Shown here: positions 1 through 4,989 of the stretch, in pieces | Position numbering within the stretch: position 1 is the first letter of the stretch | Layout of the letters: each line of letters starts with the position of its first letter | Notes under the pieces: model-generated | Databases searched by the model: none | Told to the model about the DNA's origin: nothing | Seen by the model: the letters and a program-made list of their open reading frames with translations, nothing else | Position numbers and translations under genes: made by a program | Source: DTPS01 sp049591295 | GTDB taxonomy: Bacteria > Acidobacteriota > UBA4820 > DSQY01 | DNA length: 11,211 bases | Reading direction: 5' to 3' | NCBI GenBank assembly: GCA_049591295.1 | Contig: JBAWEQ010000175.1 | Span: 1-11,211, forward strand

Positions 1-1
1 G

Positions 2-901
2 CTGGCCGCCGCGCTGGTGGAGGCCGCCGGCCTTCTTGCGCTGGGCCGCCTGCTGCTCGTGCGGCTCATGGAGCGGGGCGCGGCAGAGACGGGTCGGCGC
101 GGGCGGGCGGGGCGCCCGGAGGCGGCCAGGACCTCCGCCCGCCTGCTGGAGCGGCTGGCGATCTGGCCCTTCTGCGTGAAGGACTTCCGCTACCTGACGA
201 GGGACCCCTACCTGAAGACGGCCCTCATGGGGATCCTCATCTATCCGTTCCTCTGGGTGCTGATCGCCACCGGCCCCGGCTTCTACGGGCGGGGCGCGTT
301 CCTCCACGTGGGCCTGCCGCTCGTGCTGCTCCTCTCGTTCTCGCACCTCTCCACGAACCACCTCGCGGTGGAGCGGGAGGGGCTCCTGCTCCTCATCGGC
401 TCGCCCTCCCCGCGCTGGCGCCTGCTGGCGGGCAAGAACCTCCTGCTCATGAGCCTCTACCTGGGCGTCACGGCGGTGGTGGAGGGCTACTTCATCTGGA
501 AGGGGGTGAAGCCGGGAGTGGCCGCCGAGGATCTCGTGATGGCCTTCTCCATGGGGCTGATCTACTTCGGGCTGGGCAATCTCCTCTCCCTCGTCATGCC
601 CATGCCCGTGGCGCCGCGGGGACGGCGGCTCGTCCCGCAGGTGTCGGGCGGGAAGATGTTTCTCGTGATGCTGGCGCAGTTCGCCATGCTGGGGGCGGTG
701 CTGGTGGTCGACCTGCCGGTGATCCTCGGCCGCTTGGCTTTGACGCACGTGGCTTCGCCCCTGCTCGCGGCGGTGGCCCTGCCTGCCATGGTCCTCTACG
801 GGGGGCTGATCTACGCCGTGCTCCTCGCCGCCGCCTCGCACCTCATGGCTAGCCGCGAGCCGGCCCTCTACGAGGCCCTCGTCCGCTCGCAGATGGCGTG
901 A
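2..901 (+). CDS. ABC-2 type transporter permease-like membrane protein (5' partial)
   Basis: The reading frame is open from the first bases of the window, so the N-terminus lies outside; the GTG at 17 is only the first possible start codon inside and is not the likely true start. About 300 residues are visible. Roughly the first 75 are Arg-rich and soluble-looking. They are followed by about six hydrophobic segments (numbering from the GTG at 17: about 70-88, 95-115, 143-162, 174-196, 214-238 and 248-276). The tail reads like the C-terminus of ABC-2 export permeases (SREPALYEALVRSQMA). The protein would sit in the inner membrane, and an ATPase partner would be expected upstream, off the window. 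The substrate cannot be told. The permease assignment rests on topology and style rather than a decisive motif; another polytopic membrane protein is possible. Confidence 0.6.
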   Translation: MAAALVEAAGLLALGRLLLVRLMERGAAETGRRGRAGRPEAARTSARLLERLAIWPFCVKDFRYLTRDPYLKTALMGILIYPFLWVLIATGPGFYGRGAFLHVGLPLVLLLSFSHLSTNHLAVEREGLLLLIGSPSPRWRLLAGKNLLLMSLYLGVTAVVEGYFIWKGVKPGVAAEDLVMAFSMGLIYFGLGNLLSLVMPMPVAPRGRRLVPQVSGGKMFLVMLAQFAMLGAVLVVDLPVILGRLALTHVASPLLAAVALPAMVLYGGLIYAVLLAAASHLMASREPALYEALVRSQMA

Positions 902-903
902 GC

Positions 904-938
904 GCGGGACGCGAGACGCGAGACGCGAGACGCTGGAC
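904..938. repeat. Heptamer tandem repeat (GCGAGAC)
   Basis: Five consecutive 7-bp units read GCGGGAC, GCGAGAC, GCGAGAC, GCGAGAC and GCTGGAC, so three perfect central copies are flanked by one degenerate copy on each side. The array begins two bases after the permease stop codon. It is a simple microsatellite-like repeat with no evident function. Confidence 0.8.
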
Positions 939-995
939 GGGAAGGCGGGATTCACCACGGAGATCACGGAGAGCGCGGAGGAGGCTAGGGTAGGA

Positions 996-1011
996 GCGCT
1001 CTCCAGAGCGC
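996..1011. repeat. REP-like tight hairpin
   Basis: GCGCTCT and AGAGCGC form a perfect 7-bp inverted repeat separated by CC, within the longer string GTAGGAGCGCTCTCCAGAGC. The layout resembles short REP elements in GC-rich genomes (GTAGGAGC, palindrome, GCGACC). No T-run follows, so it is not an intrinsic terminator for the upstream gene. Confidence 0.5.
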
Positions 1012-1065
1012 GACCGGGTGGGGAGGCGGGTTCGCGATAGAGGCGCGGAAGCCAGGAACAACGGG

Positions 1066-1106
1066 ACCCCGTGCCAGAAGCCCTCTGAAGGGTGCCACGG
1101 GGTGAC
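1066..1106 (-). repeat. Palindromic element copy 1
   Basis: The arms ACCCCGTG (1066-1073) and CACGGGGT (1096-1103) are perfectly complementary around a 22-bp centre, and are followed by GAC. Read on the minus strand it begins GTC-ACCCCGTG-GCA and ends CTGG-CACGGGGT-CCCG, matching the layout of copies 2 and 4. Confidence 0.7.
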
Positions 1107-1157
1107 AGGGCATGAGAGGGCGGCACCCCAGGCCCGAAGCGAGACACCTTCCACCGT

Positions 1158-1198
1158 GTCATTCCGTGGCAGGCATCGAAGGGCCACTAGCACGGAAT
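1158..1198 (+). repeat. Palindromic element copy 2
   Basis: GTC is followed by the arms ATTCCGTG (1161-1168) and CACGGAAT (1191-1198) around a 22-bp centre containing CGAAGGGCC, then CCCGCC. Same length and flanks as copies 1, 3 and 4, but with a different, still perfectly complementary, arm pair. Confidence 0.7.
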
Positions 1199-1244
1199 CC
1201 CGCCGTACAAAGGGATTGCGTTAGGCGCAAAGCCTCATGCGCGC

Positions 1245-1285
1245 GTCATCCTGAGGACCTCTTCGAAGGGCCTCTGGCTCAGGAT
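1245..1285 (+). repeat. Palindromic element copy 3
   Basis: GTC is followed by the arms ATCCTGAG (1248-1255) and CTCAGGAT (1278-1285) around a 22-bp centre containing TTCGAAGGGCCTCTGG. This copy resembles the GTCATCCTGAG-type dispersed repeats that occur in many bacterial genomes. Confidence 0.75.
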
Positions 1286-1325
1286 CGCGTGGCAGAGGGA
1301 CCACCGGCGGCACCGGAGCGGCGGG

Positions 1326-1367
1326 ATCCTGTGCCAGGCGCCCGTTGTGGGCTTGCCACAGGATGAC
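1326..1367 (-). repeat. Palindromic element copy 4
   Basis: The arms ATCCTGTG (1326-1333) and CACAGGAT (1357-1364) flank a 23-bp centre and are followed by GAC. On the minus strand it starts GTC-ATCCTGTG-GCA and ends CTGG-CACAGGAT-CCCGCC, so it is in the same orientation as copy 1 and opposite to copies 2 and 3. Confidence 0.7.
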
Positions 1368-1426
1368 GGGGAAAGGGTGGGGGGCTGGGTATCCTCCGGC
1401 CGGGGGATCGGGGAGCTCCCAATGCC

Positions 1427-1455
1427 TTGAACGGACGGGGGAAATGTCTTATACT
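1427..1455 (+). promoter_or_regulatory. Sigma70-like promoter for the transporter operon
   Basis: TTGAAC (1427-1432), an exact 17-bp spacer and TATACT (1450-1455) make a good housekeeping promoter. Transcription would begin near 1462, leaving about 320 nt before the transporter ATG. The only other genes on this strand nearby are far upstream, so it most likely drives the NRAMP-type transporter and the overlapping CBS gene. Confidence 0.65.
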
Positions 1456-1461
1456 GGCGCA

Positions 1462-1781
1462 TCGGAAGGCGCCTCCCCGGCGCGAAGGCCTCGGGGGAGG
1501 AGACGGTCTATTTTGCAGGAAAGGTCCGATGGAACCACCCAGTAGCGCAGAAGCAGGAGCAGTAGAAAAAGAGGCTTCCGCCCGTCCCCACGCAAGCGGG
1601 CCTTGGTTGACCGCCGCATCGGCTTTCCCCGCCTGATCATCCCCCCTGCGGCGCGGCTCCGGGCCCCTTGCCGGCAAACGGAGTCGCGCCATGGTTCAGA
1701 ACACTTCACCAGAACTGCAGTGCCTGCCCCAGGTCGAAGCCTGGGCAGGAGGCCGCCCATGACCCGCGACGGGGGCGGCCC
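1462..1781 (+). promoter_or_regulatory. Long structured 5' leader, candidate cis-regulatory RNA
   Basis: The leader has four clear hairpins. One is at 1472-1500 (CCTCCCC with GGGGAGG, plus an inner GGC/GCC stem). One is at 1650-1690, a 12-bp stem (GGCGCGGCTCCG with CGGAGTCGCGCC) that contains a single G-U pair. One is at 1723-1749 (CCTGCCCCAGG with CCTGGGCAGG, 10 bp and one bulged C). The last is at 1751-1780 (GGCCGCCC with GGGCGGCC), directly before the transporter start. A further small stem is possible at 1580-1601. The length and structure suggest regulation at the RNA level, plausibly by metal given the downstream gene. I do not see the conserved sequence blocks of the M-box or the yybP-ykoY Mn2+ riboswitch, so this is either divergent, a different class, or simply a GC-rich leader. 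Confidence 0.4.
1747..1752 (+). promoter_or_regulatory. Strong Shine-Dalgarno site preceding an out-of-frame ATG
   Basis: AGGAGG lies 6 nt before the ATG at 1759, which is not in the transporter frame. Its first three bases are paired in the 1723-1749 hairpin. The transporter's own ATG at 1782 has only a weak G-rich stretch (1771-1778) in front of it, and that stretch is paired in the 1751-1780 hairpin. Confidence 0.6.
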
Positions 1782-1815
1782 ATGTACTGGATCAGCAAGA
1801 GCTTCCACCTGCTGA
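1759..1815 (+). CDS. Possible 18-aa leader peptide overlapping the transporter start
   Basis: The ATG at 1759 follows an ideal Shine-Dalgarno site and opens an 18-codon frame (MTRDGGGPCTGSARASTC) that stops at 1815, 33 bp inside the transporter gene and in another frame. Its ATG sits in the loop of the 1751-1780 hairpin, so translating it would melt the helix that hides the transporter's start region. This fits translational coupling or leader-peptide control, as known for Mg2+ transporter leaders such as mgtL of enterobacteria, but the peptide shares no sequence with those. It may equally be a chance frame. Confidence 0.3.
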   Translation: MTRDGGGPCTGSARASTC

Positions 1816-3113
1816 ACCGCTTCCGGCGGCAGCTCCTCATCTTCCTGGCCGTCCTCGGGCCGGGGATCATCGTGATGGTCGCGGACAACGACGCCGGCGG
1901 CATCTCCACCTACGCCGTGACGGGCTCGAAGTACGGCTTCAGCCTCCTCTGGATCTTCATCATCCTCATCCCGATGGCCTATTACGTGCAGGAGATGACG
2001 GTCCGGCTGGGGGCGGTCACGAAGCGTGGCCACGCGGAGGCCATCTTCGAGGGCTTCGGCTCCTTCTGGGGCTGGTTCTCGCTGTCCGATCTGGCCATCA
2101 CGAACTGGCTCACCCTGGTGACCGAGTACATCGGGATGATCGCCGCCATGAGCATGTTCGGTATTCCGCCGGTGGTCACCTACGTGGTCGTCACCGCGAT
2201 TCTGTTCCTCGTGGTCCTCTCGGGAAAGTACTGGACCTTCGAGAAGCTCACGCTTTTTTTCTGCGCCTTCAATCTGGTCTACATTCCGGCGGCCTTTTGG
2301 GCCATGAAGACGCCGGACGCGCCCCCGTGGGGCGGAGTGTTCAAGGGACTCTTCGTGCCCAACCTCGCGGGCGGTCTCTCGGGGGACCTCATCTTCGTGC
2401 TGCTGGCCAACATCGGCACCACCATCGCCCCCTGGATGATCTTCTTCCAGCAGAGCGCCGTCGTGGACAAGGGGTTGGACATCCACGACATCAAGTTCGG
2501 TAAATTGGAGACCTTCATCGGTTCCATTTCGACCTGCCTCGTCGCGGGCTTCATCATCATCACGACGGGAGCGGCCTTCTTTTTTCACCGCCCTCCCATC
2601 AGCGTGGAGGATGCCAAGCAGACCGCGGAGGCCCTCGTCCCCCTCCTGCCCGCCGGCCAGGGGCACCTGGCGCGGACGCTGTTCGCCATCGGCCTCTTCG
2701 ACGCGGGCTTTTTGGGCGCCCTCTGCATCTCCCTCGCCACCTCGTGGGCCGTGGGCGAGGTCTTCGGGTGGGCCCACTCGCTCAACAAGAGCGTCCGCGA
2801 CGCGCCCTGGTTCTATGTGATCTACCTGGGCATCCTCCTCACCTCTGGGGCGGTGGTGCTCATCCCGGGTGCGCCCCTCATCACCATCACCATGTTCGTG
2901 CAGGTGGTCGCGGTCACCCTCTTGCCATCGGCTCTCGTTTTCCTCATTCTGATCCTGAACGACGAAGCCTTCATGGGGGAGCACGTGAATACGCGGTGGG
3001 AGAATATCGCGAACTGGAGCATCGTGATTTTCGTAACTTTCATGTCCACGCTCTTCGCTATTTCCACCCTCTTTCCAGGCTTTCTCGAATCCCTGTTCAG
3101 GAGGTCCCCATGA
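1782..3113 (+). CDS. NRAMP-superfamily divalent metal transporter, NRAMP-related Mg2+ transporter type
   Basis: A 443-aa inner-membrane protein with about eleven hydrophobic helices, the usual NRAMP length. Helix 1 carries GPGIIVMVADNDAGGISTYA (residues 26-45), where classical Mn2+/Fe2+ transporters have DPGN; the aligned residues D37-A38-G39-G40 keep the Asp but replace the Asn. Helix 6 has GTTIAPWMIFFQQSA (212-226) where classical members have the MPHN metal-binding motif; the soft Met ligand is Ala217. Loss of that Met is, to my knowledge, a mark of NRAMP-related Mg2+ transporters, which take hydrated Mg2+. The overlapping downstream gene with an MgtE_N-like domain supports a Mg2+ role. 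The ATG at 1782 was chosen because homology starts just after it and the upstream in-frame sequence (from 1668) looks non-coding. The substrate is inferred; Mn2+ remains possible. Confidence 0.85.
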   Translation: MYWISKSFHLLNRFRRQLLIFLAVLGPGIIVMVADNDAGGISTYAVTGSKYGFSLLWIFIILIPMAYYVQEMTVRLGAVTKRGHAEAIFEGFGSFWGWFSLSDLAITNWLTLVTEYIGMIAAMSMFGIPPVVTYVVVTAILFLVVLSGKYWTFEKLTLFFCAFNLVYIPAAFWAMKTPDAPPWGGVFKGLFVPNLAGGLSGDLIFVLLANIGTTIAPWMIFFQQSAVVDKGLDIHDIKFGKLETFIGSISTCLVAGFIIITTGAAFFFHRPPISVEDAKQTAEALVPLLPAGQGHLARTLFAIGLFDAGFLGALCISLATSWAVGEVFGWAHSLNKSVRDAPWFYVIYLGILLTSGAVVLIPGAPLITITMFVQVVAVTLLPSALVFLILILNDEAFMGEHVNTRWENIANWSIVIFVTFMSTLFAISTLFPGFLESLFRRSP

Positions 3114-4408
3114 TCGCGGTGCCCAAGACCCCGCTCAAGGTACCTGACCTGCCACCGGGCGTGGGCAGCTTCCGGTTCCTCTACTTCTCGGAACTGCTCA
3201 AGCGGCCCGTCTGCGCGGGCAAGATCAAGGACCGCATCGGAAAGCTCACGGATCTCGTTTTCCGGCTCACGGAGCCCTATCCCGAGGCGGTGGGGATCTA
3301 CCTGGAGTACGGCTGGGGGAAACCGACCCAGTTCGTGCCCTGGGAGCGCGTCCTGCGCATCGAGGACGACGCCATCTTCATCAAGCCGGCCGAGGGGGCC
3401 AACCGCTACCCGCCTTTCGTGGACCAGCCGGGCTGGATTCTGCTGGACAAGCACCTCATGGGGCGGACCATCCTGGACATGGACGGCCGGCGGACGGAGG
3501 TGGTCAACGACGTGCACCTTCTGGAATCGCGGGGCCGGATGCTGGTCGTTCACGTGGACATCTCCTTCAACGGCTTCCTGCGCAAGTGGGGCATTGGGAA
3601 GGGGCGGTGGATCAAGGACCAGCTCATCTCCTGGAAGTTCGTCCAGCCCCTCTCGGTGGAGGACGCCGTCGCCACCGACCGGGTCTCCCTGTCCATCACG
3701 CGAAAGCAGGTCAAGGAACTGCCCGGCGAGGACCTGGCCGATGCCCTGGAGGAGCTTTCGGGCGAGGAGCAACAGGCGCTCTTCTCGGCCCTCGATTCGG
3801 AGAAGGCCGCGGAGGCGCTGGCCGAGGCCGAACCGCGCGCCCAGAGGCAGATCATCGCCAGCCTGCGCAAGGAGCGGGCCCGCACCATCCTGACGGAGAT
3901 GACCGTCCCCCAGGTGGCCGACCTCTTCTCGGTGCTGCCACACGACGACATGGTGGACCTGATGGAGCTTCTGCCCCCCGAGCAGGCCGAGCGCATGAAG
4001 AGCATCCTCTCCGAGCGGGAGGCCAGCGCCGCCAACCTCATGTCGCAGGATTTCACCACCTTTCCGGCGGACATCACGGTGGGCGAGGCTCTGGCGAAGA
4101 TCCGTCGCTCGGGCGCCGAGCCCGAGAGCATCTCCTACCTCTACGTCGTGAACCAGACGGGGCGGACCCTCGTGGGCGTCGTGGACCTGCGCGAGCTCCT
4201 GCTCTCCGCCGACCACCAGACGCTCAGGGAGGTCATGGCGGCTCCCGTCGTGGCGGCGGAGATGGACGATGTGCGGGAGGACCTGGCCGAGCTCTTCGCC
4301 AAGTACCACTACCGCATGATTCCCGTGGTGGACGCCCAGGACCAGCTTCTGGGCGTGGTCCGCTACAACGAGATCATGAAGGGGCTCACCACGCGGGTGA
4401 AGGTGTAG
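3110..4408 (+). CDS. Soluble PRC-barrel / MgtE_N / CBS-pair protein, putative Mg2+ sensor-regulator
   Basis: A 432-aa protein with no membrane segment. Residues about 25-95 and 115-178 look like two PRC-barrel-type beta domains (GKIKDRIGKLTDLVF and GRTILDMDGRRTEVVND). Residues about 204-306 form an MgtE_N-like acidic helical domain with LPGEDLADALEELSGEEQQA and LPPEQAERMKSIL. Residues about 311-370 and 373-430 are two CBS domains (VGVVDLRELLLS; YRMIPVVDAQDQLLGVV). In MgtE the N and CBS domains bind Mg2+ and gate the channel; here the channel part is absent. The ATG lies in an ATGA overlap with the transporter stop, with AGGAGG 5 nt ahead (3099-3104), so the two are translationally coupled. 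Probably it senses Mg2+ or nucleotide and gates the NRAMP-type partner from the cytosol. The domain calls are from reading the sequence. Confidence 0.85.
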   Translation: MIAVPKTPLKVPDLPPGVGSFRFLYFSELLKRPVCAGKIKDRIGKLTDLVFRLTEPYPEAVGIYLEYGWGKPTQFVPWERVLRIEDDAIFIKPAEGANRYPPFVDQPGWILLDKHLMGRTILDMDGRRTEVVNDVHLLESRGRMLVVHVDISFNGFLRKWGIGKGRWIKDQLISWKFVQPLSVEDAVATDRVSLSITRKQVKELPGEDLADALEELSGEEQQALFSALDSEKAAEALAEAEPRAQRQIIASLRKERARTILTEMTVPQVADLFSVLPHDDMVDLMELLPPEQAERMKSILSEREASAANLMSQDFTTFPADITVGEALAKIRRSGAEPESISYLYVVNQTGRTLVGVVDLRELLLSADHQTLREVMAAPVVAAEMDDVREDLAELFAKYHYRMIPVVDAQDQLLGVVRYNEIMKGLTTRVKV

Positions 4409-4545
4409 GCGAGATGACGGATCGAGATCGGGGAACGCGGATTGAAGGGCCGGACCCACCGGGCGGTGCGGGCTTCGTTGCTCACGGGAAGGCGCAGCCA
4501 TGAGGCGGATGTGCAGTCGGGATGGACGGACGCGAGGACCGGGAA

Positions 4546-4591
4546 CCGCGCCTTCGCGCGTGGCCCCGGCCGCCGGCCTCACGCGGCGCGG
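4546..4591 (+). other. Strong GC-rich hairpin between the CBS gene and the small ORF
   Basis: CCGCGC (4546-4551) pairs with GCGCGG (4586-4591), and CGCGTG (4557-4562) with CACGCG (4580-4585), with a 5-nt bulge and a GC-rich apical loop. There is no T-run after it, so it is not a standard intrinsic terminator; it could stabilise the 3' end of the transporter mRNA or partly isolate the small ORF. Apart from this, the 204 bp between 4409 and 4612 hold nothing I can support. Confidence 0.45.
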
Positions 4592-4612
4592 CCCCGCGGC
4601 GGAGGTAGCCAG

Positions 4613-4726
4613 ATGCCCCGCGTGAAGATGACTCCCATGACGCGCTTCGCGCTCTACTTTCTTCGGTTCTACCTCGTCCTGCTCTTGGTCTTGCTCCTCG
4701 TGCGCTTTCTGCGGGTCTTTCATTGA
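4613..4726 (+). CDS. Small single-span membrane protein (37 aa)
   Basis: The ATG at 4613 follows GGAGG (4601-4605) by 7 nt, a good ribosome site that supports real translation. The product has a basic N-terminus (MPRVKMTPMTR), a run of about 18 Leu/Val/Phe/Tyr residues interrupted by an Arg, and a basic end (RFLRVFH), so it would be a single inner-membrane helix. I recognise no family. It sits 204 bp after a putative Mg2+ transport operon on the same strand; small membrane proteins that modulate transporters are known for Mg2+ systems (MgtS, MgtR of enterobacteria), but no sequence likeness is claimed here. Confidence 0.5.
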   Translation: MPRVKMTPMTRFALYFLRFYLVLLLVLLLVRFLRVFH

Positions 4727-4754
4727 CCAGCCCAGGAACGTCCGGCCGTGGCGT

Positions 4755-4778
4755 CCGCCGCCCCGATCCCGGCGGCGG
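4755..4778 (+). terminator. GC-rich hairpin after the small ORF, terminator-like without T-run
   Basis: CCGCCGCC (4755-4762) and GGCGGCGG (4771-4778) form a perfect 8-bp stem around an 8-nt loop, placed 28 bp after the small ORF and 8 bp before the tRNA -35 box. The position suggests separation of the upstream operon from the tRNA unit. With no U-tract it would be weak or Rho-assisted. Confidence 0.4.
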
Positions 4779-4785
4779 GGCATCG

Positions 4786-4814
4786 TTGACTTGCGGCCCG
4801 CCCCCCCCTATAAT
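4786..4814 (+). promoter_or_regulatory. Sigma70-like promoter of tRNA-Ser
   Basis: TTGACT (4786-4791), a 17-bp spacer and a perfect TATAAT (4809-4814) lie just ahead of the tRNA, which begins 20 bp after the -10 box. The spacer ends in a run of eight C (4801-4808). This is a near-consensus promoter, as expected for stable RNA. Confidence 0.85.
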
Positions 4815-4833
4815 CCTCCTGCCACCTGAGCGC

Positions 4834-4927
<94 letters not shown>

Positions 4928-4952
4928 AAGGTAATCCTGATAAGGCTTTGCG

Positions 4953-4989
4953 AAGGGTGCCCCGGGGTCTCATGGGGCACTTTCCTTTT
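4953..4989 (+). terminator. Intrinsic terminator for the tRNA-Ser transcript
   Basis: GTGCCCC (4957-4963) and GGGGCAC (4974-4980) form a perfect 7-bp stem around a 10-nt loop, followed directly by TTTCCTTTT on the plus strand. It lies 29 bp after the tRNA CCA. The hairpin coincides with the last codons and stop of the integrase on the other strand, so this terminator belongs to the inserted element rather than to the original locus. Confidence 0.6.

Larger units (their letters stand above)
902..1426. other. Repeat-rich intergenic region without a convincing gene
   Basis: These 525 bp between the permease stop and the transporter promoter contain only short, overlapping frames of low-complexity Arg/Pro-rich sequence on both strands. 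What they do hold is repeats: a heptamer tandem array just after the stop codon, a stretch reading CACCACGGAGATCACGGAG (953-971) of a kind seen dispersed in many GC-rich genomes, a tight hairpin at 996-1011, and four palindromic elements at 1066-1367. The region looks like an accumulation site for small non-autonomous palindromic repeats. Confidence 0.6.

Noticed and set aside
1214..1243. c-di-GMP (GEMM) riboswitch hint, GCGCAAAGCCTC
   Set aside because: Only this short block matches; the following receptor elements are missing and a palindromic repeat begins instead.
1066..1367. CRISPR array
   Set aside because: The four units are palindromes in mixed orientation with different arm sequences and 78-95 bp spacing, unlike identical direct repeats with regular spacers.
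1462..1781. M-box or yybP-ykoY riboswitch in the transporter leader
   Set aside because: I could not find the conserved sequence blocks of either class; GAGGCTTCC at 1571-1579 is only a partial likeness to the M-box GAGGCTCC.
1449..2984. Long minus-strand open frame opposite the transporter
   Set aside because: It is a Glu/Asp/His/Arg-rich shadow of the transporter on the other strand, with no family resemblance; the plus-strand product is a clear NRAMP protein.
4414..4625. Two chained small plus-strand frames (4414-4503 and 4500-4625) between the CBS gene and the small membrane protein
   Set aside because: They overlap as ATGA, but composition is Arg/Pro/Gly-rich and low-complexity, ribosome sites are poor, and the second runs through a strong hairpin.
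2822..4783. 653-codon minus-strand open frame opposite the CBS gene
   Set aside because: Composition is typical of an antisense shadow in GC-rich DNA, and it spans two plus-strand genes and the intergenic region.
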